Notes: a model not told the origin generated them from the sequence alone. Counted from the first letter of the stretch, positions 52,905 through 62,798 are shown. The stretch: DNA of 64,000 bases from JAWLBY01 sp041687455 (GCA_041687455.1 JAWLBY010000007.1:62001-126000); one strand, 5' to 3'. Numbers and translations: made by a program.

Positions 52905-55370
52905 CTACTTCCGCACTTGGTTGCGTGGCGGCGCGTTCTTCACGTGTCGATCAAACCAGCGGAGCTGCTCTGCAACGACGTGCTCGTTCGATTCGCGCGC
53001 GGTGTACCAGTGCGGTTCGAACGGCAGCATCACCAGGCGGGCTACGCCCCCGTTGCCGCGGATCGCCTGAAACAGTCGCGGCGACTGCGTGCTATCGGTA
53101 CCCGGGTTCGCATCGTCGGCGCCGTGCACGATCAGCAGCGGCTCGTCGATCTTGTCGGCATGGTGGTAGGCCGATGCCTGTGCGTACACCTCGGGTGCAG
53201 CCCAGTACGAGCGGCGCTCGCTCTGGAAGCCGAACGGGGTAAGGGTCTTGTTGTAGCCGCCGCTGGTAGCGGCGCCGGCGCGGAACAGGTCGGTATGCGC
53301 GAGCAGGTTGGCCGCCATCAGCGCGCCGTGGCTATGGCCGGTCACCGCGATGCGGTCGCGATCGACCACGCCGAGCTCGACCGCCTTGTCCACCGCCGCC
53401 TCCGCGTTGGCCACCAGCTGCTCGACGTAGCTGTCGTATGCGTTCTTCGGGTCGCCGACGATCGGGAACGCGGCATTGTCGATGATCGCGTAGCCGGCCA
53501 GCAGCAACAGCTGATGGCCGGACAACTGCACGAAGTTGCGATCGGTGCCGCTGATCTGTCCGGCCTGGCTCGGGTCGGCGTAGTCCAGCGGATACGCATA
53601 CAGCACCGCCGGGAGGCGCTCACCCTCGCGGTAGCCGGGCGGGGTGTACAGCGTGAACGACAGCTCGACGCCATCCTTGCGCCGATAAGTGACCAGTCGC
53701 TTCTTCGCCTCGCGTACCAGCGGCGCGGGGTCCTTGAACGCAGTGATGGGCTGCAGCGACGAGGCGAATGCGGCCTCGCCGGCGGCGGCGTCCGGGCGGC
53801 GATCACCGAGCGTGCGCACGAACGCGTTCGGCGGGTCCTGCGGGGACTGCCGCCAGGTGAGCAGGCGCGACGTGTCGCCGGCGAACGCGAATGCGGTTTC
53901 GAGCACGTCCTCATCGCTGCGGAACAGGCGTTCGGTGTTGCCGCTTGCGAGGTCGAAGCGATCGAAGAACGGGCGATTGCCCTTCGGGGTCGCGCCCTGT
54001 CCACGCAGGAAGATCGCGCCCGCGTCCTCATGCAGCACTGCGTAGCCGGTCGGCAGGTTGCGCATGACCGGATTGCCCGGATCGGCGTACTTCTCGTCCC
54101 ACGACAGATCCCAGAGCACCTTCTCGTCGCGCCGGGGGCGGGCGGCATCGACCAGCGACAGCCGCTGGGTGCGGCGATTCGCGTCGTACTGCGACAGCAA
54201 CGCACGCGATCCGGTTTCGAACCACGACAGGTCGCTGAAACGCTGTTGCGTGCGGGCGATCTCGGTGGGCTCACCGTCGAACGGCGCGCGCAGCTGCAGC
54301 ACGCGGTCGCGCTCGGCCGCATCCGATTTCCAGTCACCGCCGTCCAGCGCTTCCGCCCAGATCAGCGTGGCCGGTTCGTTGGCGCGCCACTGGAACGCGC
54401 GCGGGCCGACCGGAACGCCCCAGACCGGCACGCTCTCGGCTGCCGGTACGCTCGCGATCAGCTGCCGCGTGCCGGTTTCGAGATCGTGCACGGCGAGGTC
54501 GAACGCGAACCGCTTCCAGGTCACCACATAGGAGTACGGGCGCTTCAACGTCTGCACACGCACGTGCCGGCCGTCGGGCGCCGCGAAGAGGTCGCCATGC
54601 ACGCCGACCGCACCGAACGGAACGATCGAATCGTCGTCGAGTTCGACGACCGCGAGCTGCGAGCGTGCGTAGTGGTCGAACAGAGCTTCGTCCGCCGGAT
54701 TCGACAGCGTGTCGCGTGCCTCGTAGGTGCTGCTTTCGCCTTCGCCATCGGCGTCCTTTATCTCGGGGCCGGCGGGCACTGCAGGACGCGTCGGCGCGTC
54801 GCCCAGGTCGGGCGGGATGCGCTTCACCAGCAGACGCTCCGAGCCCGCGAGCCATGCCGCCTCGTCGCCGAGAATCGGATTCAGCTTCAGGCCGGGGATT
54901 GCCCTCACGCGGCCGGTCGCCGCTTCGCCGATCCACAGCTGCACGCCGTCGTCGGTCGTATTGGTGAACAGGAATTGCGTGCCGTCCGGCGACCACCTCG
55001 GCCAGCCGGGACAACCGCCTTCGGGCAGCGCGACCGCCGTTTCGAGCCGGTTCGCGATCTCGACCACGCGGAAGCCATCGAGGCAGGTGCGGATGCCATA
55101 GCCATTCGACATGTCGTGCCGCGCATGCAGTCGCGGCTCGACGCGTACGCCGGCCAGTTTGATGTACGGTTCGGCCACCCGCTCGATCGTCGGAAACCGC
55201 GACTGCTCCACCAGCAGCAGGTAGCGGCCGGTCGGGTCACGCGACGGCGCCGGGATCGTTGGTGCGCGCATGACACTCAGCAATGGCTCCGGCGGTTGCA
55301 GATAGCCGGCCTGCGCCGTGGCAGACACCACCAGGCTCAACAGCACGGATGCGCATCGCATTGCTGACAT
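52905..55370 (-). CDS. secreted S9 (prolyl oligopeptidase family) serine peptidase
   Basis: The 821-residue protein has a signal peptide (about 1-22, VLLSLVVSATAQA). A beta-propeller N-terminal half follows (WSPDGTQFLFTN is a typical blade). The alpha/beta-hydrolase C-terminal domain has nucleophile Ser in TGHSHGALMA (about 677), Asp in IVHGADDANPG and His in FEPHWYTARE. It cleaves short peptides, often after proline, in the periplasm or outside. The ATG was chosen for the GAGGAG site and the signal peptide. The family is expanded in Xanthomonadales. Confidence 0.92.
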   Translation of the reverse strand: MSAMRCASVLLSLVVSATAQAGYLQPPEPLLSVMRAPTIPAPSRDPTGRYLLLVEQSRFPTIERVAEPYIKLAGVRVEPRLHARHDMSNGYGIRTCLDGFRVVEIANRLETAVALPEGGCPGWPRWSPDGTQFLFTNTTDDGVQLWIGEAATGRVRAIPGLKLNPILGDEAAWLAGSERLLVKRIPPDLGDAPTRPAVPAGPEIKDADGEGESSTYEARDTLSNPADEALFDHYARSQLAVVELDDDSIVPFGAVGVHGDLFAAPDGRHVRVQTLKRPYSYVVTWKRFAFDLAVHDLETGTRQLIASVPAAESVPVWGVPVGPRAFQWRANEPATLIWAEALDGGDWKSDAAERDRVLQLRAPFDGEPTEIARTQQRFSDLSWFETGSRALLSQYDANRRTQRLSLVDAARPRRDEKVLWDLSWDEKYADPGNPVMRNLPTGYAVLHEDAGAIFLRGQGATPKGNRPFFDRFDLASGNTERLFRSDEDVLETAFAFAGDTSRLLTWRQSPQDPPNAFVRTLGDRRPDAAAGEAAFASSLQPITAFKDPAPLVREAKKRLVTYRRKDGVELSFTLYTPPGYREGERLPAVLYAYPLDYADPSQAGQISGTDRNFVQLSGHQLLLLAGYAIIDNAAFPIVGDPKNAYDSYVEQLVANAEAAVDKAVELGVVDRDRIAVTGHSHGALMAANLLAHTDLFRAGAATSGGYNKTLTPFGFQSERRSYWAAPEVYAQASAYHHADKIDEPLLIVHGADDANPGTDSTQSPRLFQAIRGNGGVARLVMLPFEPHWYTARESNEHVVAEQLRWFDRHVKNAPPRNQVRK

Positions 55371-55575
55371 GGAACACTCCTCGATGTCGGGGGGCGAAGG
55401 ATATGCCGGCCGGGTGAATCGTAACAGCCAGAAGGTCCAGCATCGGGACAGCGATCTTCGAGATATCGGACACCTGTCTGATTCCTCTCGGCCGCAAGTC
55501 ACTTTCGGCCGCGGCGTTGCAGGAGCGGCGCGATATCCAGCGGCTTCTTCCGAAGATCGGAAGATCCGCTCGCTG

Positions 55576-55884
55576 TTACTTCACGGTCTGGGACGTCATC
55601 TCCAGCGCACGATCGATGAGCTCCGGATCTGGTGCGAATCCGCTTGCAAGTATCCAACGCTTGGCTTCCGCTCCGATGGTTCCAGCCGGGTCGGTAGCCG
55701 CGGCAGCGATCACCGCTACCGCGGCAATGGCTTCTTCGCAATTGGAAGCATCCGCGACGCCCGTCGAAGTGATTCGGGACAGGGGCGCCGCTATCAATGC
55801 TCGCCCATCAGGGTGCGGCGTGAGCCCGGAGAGCCAATCCATGGCACTGTCATTGCCAAACGGTGCCGCGCTCCAACTACCCAT
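55576..55884 (-). CDS. DUF4259 protein
   Basis: The 102-residue protein opens MGSWSAAPFGNDSAMDWLSG, the hallmark of DUF4259 (usually MGAWGxGPFxNDxAxDW). A helical body (EEAIAAVAVIAAAATDP) and an acidic helix (DPELIDRALEM) complete the family fold. The function is unknown; members often occur near toxin-immunity genes, here the SMI1-containing M50 protein divergently transcribed next door. Confidence 0.82.
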   Translation of the reverse strand: MGSWSAAPFGNDSAMDWLSGLTPHPDGRALIAAPLSRITSTGVADASNCEEAIAAVAVIAAAATDPAGTIGAEAKRWILASGFAPDPELIDRALEMTSQTVK

Positions 55885-56053
55885 GCAGGAAGACTCAGCG
55901 GATCAACGTTCCGACAGTGTGTCCGCTTCGGCCACCTCCCGTCACGGGTCAAGCCAGATGTAGCGCCGCCGGCGACAGGAAAGCGAACCGCGCCGCCGGC
56001 GCGGTGCTATCTTTTCGACCGCCGCAACGGCCGCGGCGCCAGGGGAACATCCG

Positions 56054-58756
56054 ATGCTGCTCGACCTTGCCGCCCTCGCCGCGGCCATCGCGCTGATCGT
56101 GCTGGTGCAGCTCCTGCGCACGATCCTCGCCCTGCCCTTTCCGCGGATCGCCGCGCGCTGGCTGGGGACGCCGCCGCCGAAGGTGTTCGCCGATTGGATC
56201 GCAGAGCTCGAGCCGCAGCTCGCGACGCTCGGGTTCGAGGCGGCGCGCTGGGTGCGCGTGAGCCGTGTCGACGGCGGTGCCGATACGCTGCCGCTGCGGG
56301 CGATGTTCCGCCATGCGAGCGGACACGGGACGGCCTGGGTCGGGACGCCGTTGAACGCGCGACAGCCGCATCGGCATACGCTGTTTTTCGCCGATCTTCT
56401 GGCCGACGGACGCACTGCGGTCAGCCAGCCTTTCGATGTCTATTTCGCCGCGACGCAGGGCGGTGAGATCGTCGGGCGGACGGCCGCCGAGCCGACGCTG
56501 GCGGCGCAGTGGCAGGCGCATCGGGCCTGGATCGAATCGCTCGGCGGCAGTGCCGCAGATCGCAGTGGCGACGATGCGCCGCAGCAGCATGCGGCCCTGA
56601 TCGAGAGGCACCGGCAGTGGTTGCTGCAGCATCGGCAGTTGCGCGCGGTGACAGCGGATCTGGCGTTGCCGCGGGTCGGCTTCGCGCTGGCATTGTTGCG
56701 GGCGTTCCTGAAGACACCCAAGTTACCGATCGACAAGCGCCCGGTGTCGGCGGAACGCCTCGCGCTGTTGGCGCGGGTGCAGGAGACCGTGCGGCATCGG
56801 GCGCCGCCGAAGCGCGTGCAGTGGGGCCTGTTCGGCTTCAGCGTCGCCCTGTTCATGCTGGCCGGTGCAGCGATCTGGAATGTCGAGATCGCGCTCGCGA
56901 TCCTGGTTGTCGTGCTGATCCATGAGCTCGGGCATTTCTTGGCGATGCGCGCATTCGGCTATCGCAACGTGCATATGCTGGCCTTGCCGCTGGTCGGTGG
57001 CGTCGCGATCGGCGAGGATGCCGAGCCGGCGGCGGCGCGGCGCGCGTGGATGAGCCTGATGGGGCCGCTGCCCGGCATCGTGATCGGCTGGGCGTTGCTG
57101 TTGGTGTCGATGTTCGGTGGACTCGATTGGACCGATGGCTGGCTGTTTCCGCTGGCCCTGGTGTTCCTGTTCATCAACTACCTGAACGTGCTGCCGGTGC
57201 CGCCGCTGGACGGTGCGCATGTCGTCGAATCGCTGCTGCCGTTGCGTTGGGCACGGGTCCAGACGGTGTTCGTCGGTGTCGCCGCACTGCTCGGCGCGTG
57301 GCTGGCCTGGCAGTTCGACTTCGTGCTGCTGACGGCACTCGCGTTGCTGCAATTGCCTGCGCTGCCGACACAATGGCGCCTGCATGGCGTTGAACGGGAA
57401 CTCGCTGCGGATCCTGAGCTGTGCCGATTGCATCGCAACGCCAGGCTGCTGCGCGTGTTGCGCCGGATGAATTTCGCGCTCGGGCCGGTGACCGACGCGA
57501 GCACGCGAATCCAGTTGGCGCTGCGTGTGCAGTTGCGACTCGACAATCGGCCGATGGGGCACGTCTCGCGAGCGCTGATCTCGCTGGTCTACATCAGCCT
57601 GCTGATCGTGCCGGTGGCGGGCTTGGTGGTTTATTCCAGCAGCGACATCGGAAGCGATATCGCGAGTGCCGAACGCTGGACGGCCGAGCAGGAGCGGTTT
57701 GCCGCCGAAGCGCATTCGCTCGATCTTGCCGCGCTGGTCGACGCGTTGTCCGAAGGAGCCGGCAGCGCGCGCCTGCCGCCGGCCAGCGAAGCGGCAATCG
57801 CGGCCGCCGGAGCACGCCTCGGCCATTCGCTGCCGAACGAGTTGCGCGCGGTCTATGCGCTGACCGATGGCCTGCCGGCGTTCGGCCTGCGGCCGGTCGC
57901 CGAGCTTGCGCGCGCCGCCGATACTGGCATCGACGCGCTGTTGCTCGATGCACCGAGCTTGCTAGTCGACCGCGGTGATGGTACGCAGGTCGAAATCGAC
58001 CGTGCGACGTTGGGCCAGTGGTGGGACATCGGCGGCGATGCCGAATACCGTCTGCTGTATCTGCCGGTCGATGAGCCGCGCTTGCCAGGGGTTCGGCTGC
58101 TGCAGCTCGACTACGGCTTCGCGGTGACGCGCACCGATCTGCGCACGGCGCTCGCGGGTCAGTGGGCGACGCTGCGTGCCGGACAGGCGCGTGCCGCGCG
58201 ATTCGATGCCGTGCGCGAACGGATCGAGGCCGAATGGGCCGACAAGCCAGTCGATGCATTGATCGATGCCTGGCAGCCGCGGGATCTACTGGTGAGCCTA
58301 CTGGCCGGCGATGTCGCATGGGGCGACGCGGCCGATCAGCAGGCATTCGATGCCGCTGCGCAACGACTCGGCGCGCCGCTGCCGGATGAGCTGCGCGCGG
58401 TGCTCGCGCGGCATGACGGCTTTCCGCCGCTGCAGCTGCTGCCGAGTGCGGAAGTCGCTGAATGGCGCGACGTCGCAGCCGAGGTCAACCAGGAATGGCT
58501 CGCGATGATGGCGCAGGCGACGGATGATCCGGACGCCGTTGCGATCGACGATGCAGCGATCAGCGACTGTCGACTGGTCGCGGGCCTGCGCTTCGCTGAT
58601 GCGGACGGGCAACGCAATACGCTGCCGCGTCTGTTGTGGTGCCCGCAGCACGCGAAACCGTGGCTCGACATCGGTGAACGCCGCCGCTACGCCAGCCTGC
58701 GCGCCTGGATCGCACCGCAGGCGATCCAGGCGGCGGCGCGGGAGGCGAGTTTGTAG
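56054..58756 (+). CDS. M50 (site-2-type) membrane metalloprotease fused to two SMI1/KNR4-like domains
   Basis: The 900-residue protein has an N-terminal membrane helix, then a soluble region to about 265. The M50 core (about 270-455) has LIHELGHFLAMRAFG (His290, His294) and NVLPVPPLDGAHV (third ligand Asp). Another helix lies at about 515-535. Two SMI1/KNR4-type segments follow: AAAGARLGHSLPNELRAVY (about 580-700) and AAAQRLGAPLPDELRAVLAR (about 765-895). S2P proteases cleave membrane-bound regulators. SMI1/KNR4 (SUKH) domains are immunity and protein-binding modules, so this fusion is unusual. Substrate unknown. Confidence 0.83.
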   Translation: MLLDLAALAAAIALIVLVQLLRTILALPFPRIAARWLGTPPPKVFADWIAELEPQLATLGFEAARWVRVSRVDGGADTLPLRAMFRHASGHGTAWVGTPLNARQPHRHTLFFADLLADGRTAVSQPFDVYFAATQGGEIVGRTAAEPTLAAQWQAHRAWIESLGGSAADRSGDDAPQQHAALIERHRQWLLQHRQLRAVTADLALPRVGFALALLRAFLKTPKLPIDKRPVSAERLALLARVQETVRHRAPPKRVQWGLFGFSVALFMLAGAAIWNVEIALAILVVVLIHELGHFLAMRAFGYRNVHMLALPLVGGVAIGEDAEPAAARRAWMSLMGPLPGIVIGWALLLVSMFGGLDWTDGWLFPLALVFLFINYLNVLPVPPLDGAHVVESLLPLRWARVQTVFVGVAALLGAWLAWQFDFVLLTALALLQLPALPTQWRLHGVERELAADPELCRLHRNARLLRVLRRMNFALGPVTDASTRIQLALRVQLRLDNRPMGHVSRALISLVYISLLIVPVAGLVVYSSSDIGSDIASAERWTAEQERFAAEAHSLDLAALVDALSEGAGSARLPPASEAAIAAAGARLGHSLPNELRAVYALTDGLPAFGLRPVAELARAADTGIDALLLDAPSLLVDRGDGTQVEIDRATLGQWWDIGGDAEYRLLYLPVDEPRLPGVRLLQLDYGFAVTRTDLRTALAGQWATLRAGQARAARFDAVRERIEAEWADKPVDALIDAWQPRDLLVSLLAGDVAWGDAADQQAFDAAAQRLGAPLPDELRAVLARHDGFPPLQLLPSAEVAEWRDVAAEVNQEWLAMMAQATDDPDAVAIDDAAISDCRLVAGLRFADADGQRNTLPRLLWCPQHAKPWLDIGERRRYASLRAWIAPQAIQAAAREASL

Positions 58757-58953
58757 GAGAGCGCCGGACGGGATGCATGTGGCGCGGTAGCACAATGACC
58801 TCGGGGGGCCGTGGTCTGCACTCGCCCGAGCCACAACGATACGTCAGTCCTGGGACGTAGCTCGCCTCGCGGCCTGGCGGTGGTGCCCCACAGCCATCAC
58901 TGAATGACTGCGGTCGGCCAAAAAGCGGACGCTGGGCGGCGGGGTTTGCTGAA

Positions 58954-59108
58954 TCAGTCGGAGAGATCGCGGCCGCACACATCGAGCACCACAGATCGCA
59001 GCCACAGGTGGGCGGGATCTGCATTCAGCCGCGGATGCCAGAACATCGAGATCGTGAACTGTGGCACGTCGAGTGGTAGCAGCAGCCGGTGGATTCCTCG
59101 CCACAGGC
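58954..59108 (-). pseudogene. C-terminal remnant of a LysR-family regulator
   Basis: The minus strand reads HRLLLPLDVPQFTISMFWHP, then RLNADPAHLWLRSVV and a TGA, the classical end of LysR/NodD-like regulators. The fragment has no start and begins at a GGTCAGAGTTGGGTCAGAG motif (59109-59130), where a LysR gene was cut. The rest of the gap 58757-59234 is unassigned. Confidence 0.65.
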
Positions 59109-59234
59109 TCGGTCAGAGTTGGGTCAGAGTCATTTCCAGCCAGCACGAGCGCCCGGGCGGCATGGGTCTGCCGGCCTGGCAACGCTGTCACCAATGTGCT
59201 GTCGAGCATAGTCTCCGGCGATCACGGTACGGGT

Positions 59235-60719
59235 TCACTTCCGCGGCTGCAGCCACTTCGGCAGGAAGCCCTGCGGATCGCCGGTCTGGCTGGCATCGTT
59301 CGGCACGATGCCGAACGCGCCGAGCCGCCGGGCCAGCGTTCCGTCGCGCGCCGCGGTGAGGGCTTCGGTGCAACCGCCGAGCAGTTCGCCGCCGACGAAC
59401 ACCTGCGGCACGGTCATCATGCCGGTGCGTGCCGCAAGCGCGAGGCGGATCCTGAATCCGCGGTCGCCTTCGGCATAGGCGACCGAATCCATGTCGATCG
59501 ATCGGTACGGGATGCCGGCGCTGTCGAAGTAGCGCCGGACCGATGCGCAGAAGTCGCACCACTGGTGGGCGAACATCACGACGGGCGGGTCGCGGTCGCG
59601 CAGCGCCTGCTCGACGAAGGCGGCGGCGTCGGGATCGATCGCCGCATCGGGCACCGGTGGCGGCGGCGGTCCCGGCACGTCGAAGCGGACGTTCGGCGTC
59701 GAGCGCGAGATCGCCCATTCCTCGTCGGTCATTTCTTCGGGGATGCCGTCGAACAGCAGCGTCGACAGGTAGCGTTCGCCGGTATCGGGAATCATGCAGA
59801 CGATGGTGCTGCCGGGTGTCGCGTCGCGCGCGACCGCCAGTGCGCCGGCATAGGTCGCGCCGCCGGAGATGCCGCAGAAGATGCCCTCGTGGGTCGCCAG
59901 TTCACGGGCCAGCCGCAGCGCGTCGCGGCCGTCGATCGGCAGCAGTCGGTCGTGCAGTCCGGCGCTCACCGCGTCTTCGGTCAGCTTCGGGATGAAATCC
60001 GGTCCCCAGCCCTGCACCGGATGCGGCCGCGCCGCCGGGTGGCTGGCGGCGACCGCGCCGTCGGGCGTTCGTGCCTGCGCGATGTGGCTGCCGAGCAGCG
60101 CCGAGTTGTCGGGCTCGCAGATCACGATGCGGGTCGATGGCGAACGCGCGCGCAGCACGCGGGCGACGCCCTTGAGCGTGCCGCCGGTGCCGTAGCCGGT
60201 CACCCAGGTGTCGATGCCGGTATCGGCGAAATCGGCGAGCAGTTCCTCGGCGGTGGTACGGGAATGGATGTCGGCATTGGCCTCGTTGTCGAACTGCCGC
60301 GTCCAGTACCAGCCGTGCGCGTCGACCAGCTCGCCCACCTTGCGCAGCATGCCGGTGCCGCGCTCGGCCGCAGGTGTCAGCACCACCTTCGCGCCGAGGA
60401 AGCGCATCAGCTTGCGGCGCTCGACACTGAAGCTTTCGCTCATCACGATCACCAGCGGATGGCCGGTGGCCGCGCACACCATGGCGAGCCCGATCCCGGT
60501 ATTGCCGCTGGTCGCCTCGATGACGGTCTGCCCGGGCGCGAGTTCACCGCGGCGCTCGGCGTCGGCGATCACGCCGAGCGCCAGCCGGTCCTTGACCGAG
60601 CCCATCGGGTTGAACGCCTCGAGCTTGGCGTAGAGGTTGACGCCCGCCGGCACGAGATGGCGAACGCGTACGGCCGGCGTGTGGCCGATCGTCTCGAGGA
60701 TCGATTCGTGGCGAGACAT
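59235..60719 (-). CDS. cysteine synthase-glutaredoxin fusion
   Basis: The 494-residue protein's residues 1-310 are a cysteine synthase/cystathionine beta-synthase type PLP enzyme: NPMGSVKDR (Schiff-base Lys43), EATSGNTGIGLAM, and GYGTGGTLKG, CGISGGATYAGAL (phosphate cup). Residues about 370-494 are a glutaredoxin with FAHQWCDFCASV (CxxC, 388-391) and TVPQVFVGGELLGG. The fused glutaredoxin could recycle a thiol or disulfide intermediate. This is the complete parent of the fragments at 20048 and 41238. The 3' flank ends at GAAATGACTCTGACCC. Confidence 0.92.
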   Translation of the reverse strand: MSRHESILETIGHTPAVRVRHLVPAGVNLYAKLEAFNPMGSVKDRLALGVIADAERRGELAPGQTVIEATSGNTGIGLAMVCAATGHPLVIVMSESFSVERRKLMRFLGAKVVLTPAAERGTGMLRKVGELVDAHGWYWTRQFDNEANADIHSRTTAEELLADFADTGIDTWVTGYGTGGTLKGVARVLRARSPSTRIVICEPDNSALLGSHIAQARTPDGAVAASHPAARPHPVQGWGPDFIPKLTEDAVSAGLHDRLLPIDGRDALRLARELATHEGIFCGISGGATYAGALAVARDATPGSTIVCMIPDTGERYLSTLLFDGIPEEMTDEEWAISRSTPNVRFDVPGPPPPPVPDAAIDPDAAAFVEQALRDRDPPVVMFAHQWCDFCASVRRYFDSAGIPYRSIDMDSVAYAEGDRGFRIRLALAARTGMMTVPQVFVGGELLGGCTEALTAARDGTLARRLGAFGIVPNDASQTGDPQGFLPKWLQPRK

Positions 60720-60923
60720 GGGCGGGCTCCCGATCCAGCGATGTCCAGTATGCCGCTCCTCCCGGCGCCCTCGTCGGTCTGCAGCGATCGCGGCCGGCCG
60801 GGCGTTCAGCCCGCGGGTGTGCAAGCAGAAGAGGCTGCGGCTGGCGCAATGGCAGCCGACGACGACGGCACTCTGACCGAGTCACTTTCTGGCCCGGTTC
60901 CAGCGGCCCCTGCTCCGTCGCGG

Positions 60924-61341
60924 CTACCTGTGTAGCGTCTGTGCCGCGATCGTTGGCATGCCATCGTGGAACAGGACCGCCGGCACGATGAATGCGACCA
61001 GGATCCAGCCAGCCGTCGTGCCGCTCAATTCGATCGTTTCGACCATCGCTGCCGGGAACAGCAGCACTGCGACGCGCAGCAGGGTCAGCAGCAGTTCGTC
61101 CGCACGCTTTCCGAATCGGCTCACCGACGGCCAGCCGGCGCACATAGCCGATCGCCGCGATCAGTTTGGTCACCGTTACGCAGGCAATCCCGAGCGCAAG
61201 GCCGTCGCGATCAACGACCTCGATGACGAATCCGTCCAGCCCTTCCCGGGCGCAAATGAGCCCGAGCAACGCGAACGTGAGGAAGCCGACGATGAATCCT
61301 CTGATCAGTGTCGCTATCGGCAACGAACGCAAGGCGAACAT
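60924..61341 (-). pseudogene. small membrane protein with frameshift
   Basis: The first frame (from ATG 61341) gives FALRSLPIATLIRGFIVGF and helices up to IAAIGYVRR. A second frame from about 61130 gives RADELLLTLLRVAVLLFPAA and WILVAFIVPAVLFHDG. The span is 418 nt, so one base is missing or extra, and the two halves together make a four-helix protein. It may be a real pseudogene or a sequencing error. A third frame upstream (61350-61510) shows another membrane-like fragment (VALYGVEACVFMSM). Confidence 0.5.
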
Positions 61342-61614
61342 GACATGAGCAGAGCATGCCGATCCGGACCGCCGTGGGGTTCGAATCGGTGCTCGATCGC
61401 AATCCGCATTGACATGAACACACACGCCTCGACGCCGTAGAGCGCGACGACCGAGCCGGGGCTCAGGTCGAACGCAATCGCCGAACCGACCAGGCCTGCG
61501 GCACGGGTTGCTGCGGACGCACCCGGTCAGCATTCGCCCGTCCGTATAGGACTTTCTCCGACAGACAGCCGCGCCCCGGCGTGGCAGAGTCGCCACTCCC
61601 GACCGGAGATCGAC

Positions 61615-62061
61615 ATGGAACCCCAATCGAATATCGATTCGGCCGTCCAACTGCAACGCCAGCGTGATGGCGGTGCGTCCTGGTTCTACTGGGTGGCAGC
61701 GTTGTCCCTGATCAACACGTTCTCGGCCTTCACCGGCTCGGACTGGCGCTTCGTGATCGGGCTCGGCATCACCCAGTTGATCGACCTGTTCGCCAGCACT
61801 GCCGAGATCGGCAGTGGCGTCGGCCTGCTGCTCAGCCTGCTGTTTGCGGCATCGTTCGGTGCGCTCGGCTACTACGGACGCAGTCGCCCGGGGCTGTTGC
61901 TGCTCGGCATGCTGCTGTTCGCGGCGGACGGCGTGATCTTCGTCCTGATCGAGGACTGGGTCGGCGTCGGCTTCCACGCCTTCGTGCTGTTCTTCGTCTG
62001 GGGCGGTTACCGGGCGGCGCGGGCGTTGCAGCAGCAGCCGGCAGCGGCGCCAGTCGGCTGA
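61615..62061 (+). CDS. hypothetical four-helix membrane protein
   Basis: The 148-residue protein has four hydrophobic segments (about 24-42, 48-62, 70-92, 96-130) and a polar N-terminus EPQSNIDSAVQLQRQ. I do not recognise a family. The GGAG ribosome-binding site 6 nt before the ATG and the consistent helices support a real gene. It is followed 172 bp later by the DUF3088 gene on the same strand. Confidence 0.7.
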   Translation: MEPQSNIDSAVQLQRQRDGGASWFYWVAALSLINTFSAFTGSDWRFVIGLGITQLIDLFASTAEIGSGVGLLLSLLFAASFGALGYYGRSRPGLLLLGMLLFAADGVIFVLIEDWVGVGFHAFVLFFVWGGYRAARALQQQPAAAPVG

Positions 62062-62233
62062 TGCAGGCATCGGATCCGTCACGGTCGTGTCGTCTGCGCT
62101 TTCCGATCAGAGCGGCGGCCTTGGTCGATCGCCGACCGACGCGCGTTGTGCGCATGCGTGCATTCGATGATGCGGCCAGCCGCAGCGGCCGGCGTATGCT
62201 TGGTTCCGGATCGATCGGGAGTGGAGGCGCCGC

Positions 62234-62587
62234 GTGAACGACGACAAGGACGTGCTGTTCCTGCTCGCCCCCGGCTTCGAGGACGGTCCCGGCACCTCGT
62301 GGTTCTGCCCGTATTGCGCCAAGGTCGAGGGCCTGCTGGCCTATGCGCCGGCGTTGAAGGCGCAGGTCGACGTGCAGCGGATCGGCTTCGCCAGGCCGCG
62401 CCGGCCGCTTGTCGAGCTGCTCGGTGAGCAGGCGCAGAGCTGTCCGGTGATCCTGCTGGCGGAAGCGCACGCCGGCCATCCGCTCGCCCGCCGCAGCGAG
62501 GCGACCGGCCGCGCCTACGTCGCCGACTCGGACCGCATCCTGGCCTACCTGGCGGACACCTACGGCACGCCGCGACCGCATCCCTGA
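62234..62587 (+). CDS. DUF3088 (glutaredoxin-like) protein
   Basis: The 117-residue protein has a GTG start after GGAG. The N-terminal strand DVLFLLAPGFEDGPGTSWF is followed by CPYC (residues 26-29), the thioredoxin-like motif of DUF3088. CPVILLA and TGRAYVADSDRILAYLADTYG complete the fold. The function is unknown; a thiol-disulfide role is likely. It is the last gene before a convergent UPF0158 gene with a bidirectional terminator between them. Confidence 0.83.
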   Translation: MNDDKDVLFLLAPGFEDGPGTSWFCPYCAKVEGLLAYAPALKAQVDVQRIGFARPRRPLVELLGEQAQSCPVILLAEAHAGHPLARRSEATGRAYVADSDRILAYLADTYGTPRPHP

Positions 62588-62683
62588 GCCGTCGGCGATC
62601 CGCTCGTGGCGGCGCGGCCAGCAAGCGCGTCAGCGATCGATTCGCCTGGAGCGCGTTCTGACATGCGCCGGACGCGCGACCCG

Positions 62684-62708
62684 AAAAACGCCCACGACGG
62701 GTGCTTTT
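62684..62708. terminator. bidirectional intrinsic terminator
   Basis: AAAAACGCCCACGACGGGTG CTTTT: a 5-bp GC stem (CGCCC/GGGTG) with a 5-nt loop, A tract on the left, T tract on the right. It lies between convergent genes (DUF3088 on plus, UPF0158 on minus). The stem is short, so it is a moderate call. Confidence 0.55.
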
Positions 62709-62798
62709 CACAAGACCGCCAGACCGGCAACGGAGCTCCACCGGCGCTGCCGGGGTGGCGGCAGGAGTGTGATGTTTCCAGCCGTACGCACCGGAGCC

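Noticed and set aside
58844..59209. 121-residue minus-strand protein spanning the LysR remnant
   Set aside because: The frame is not the one that matches LysR and crosses the repeat motif; no homology recognised.
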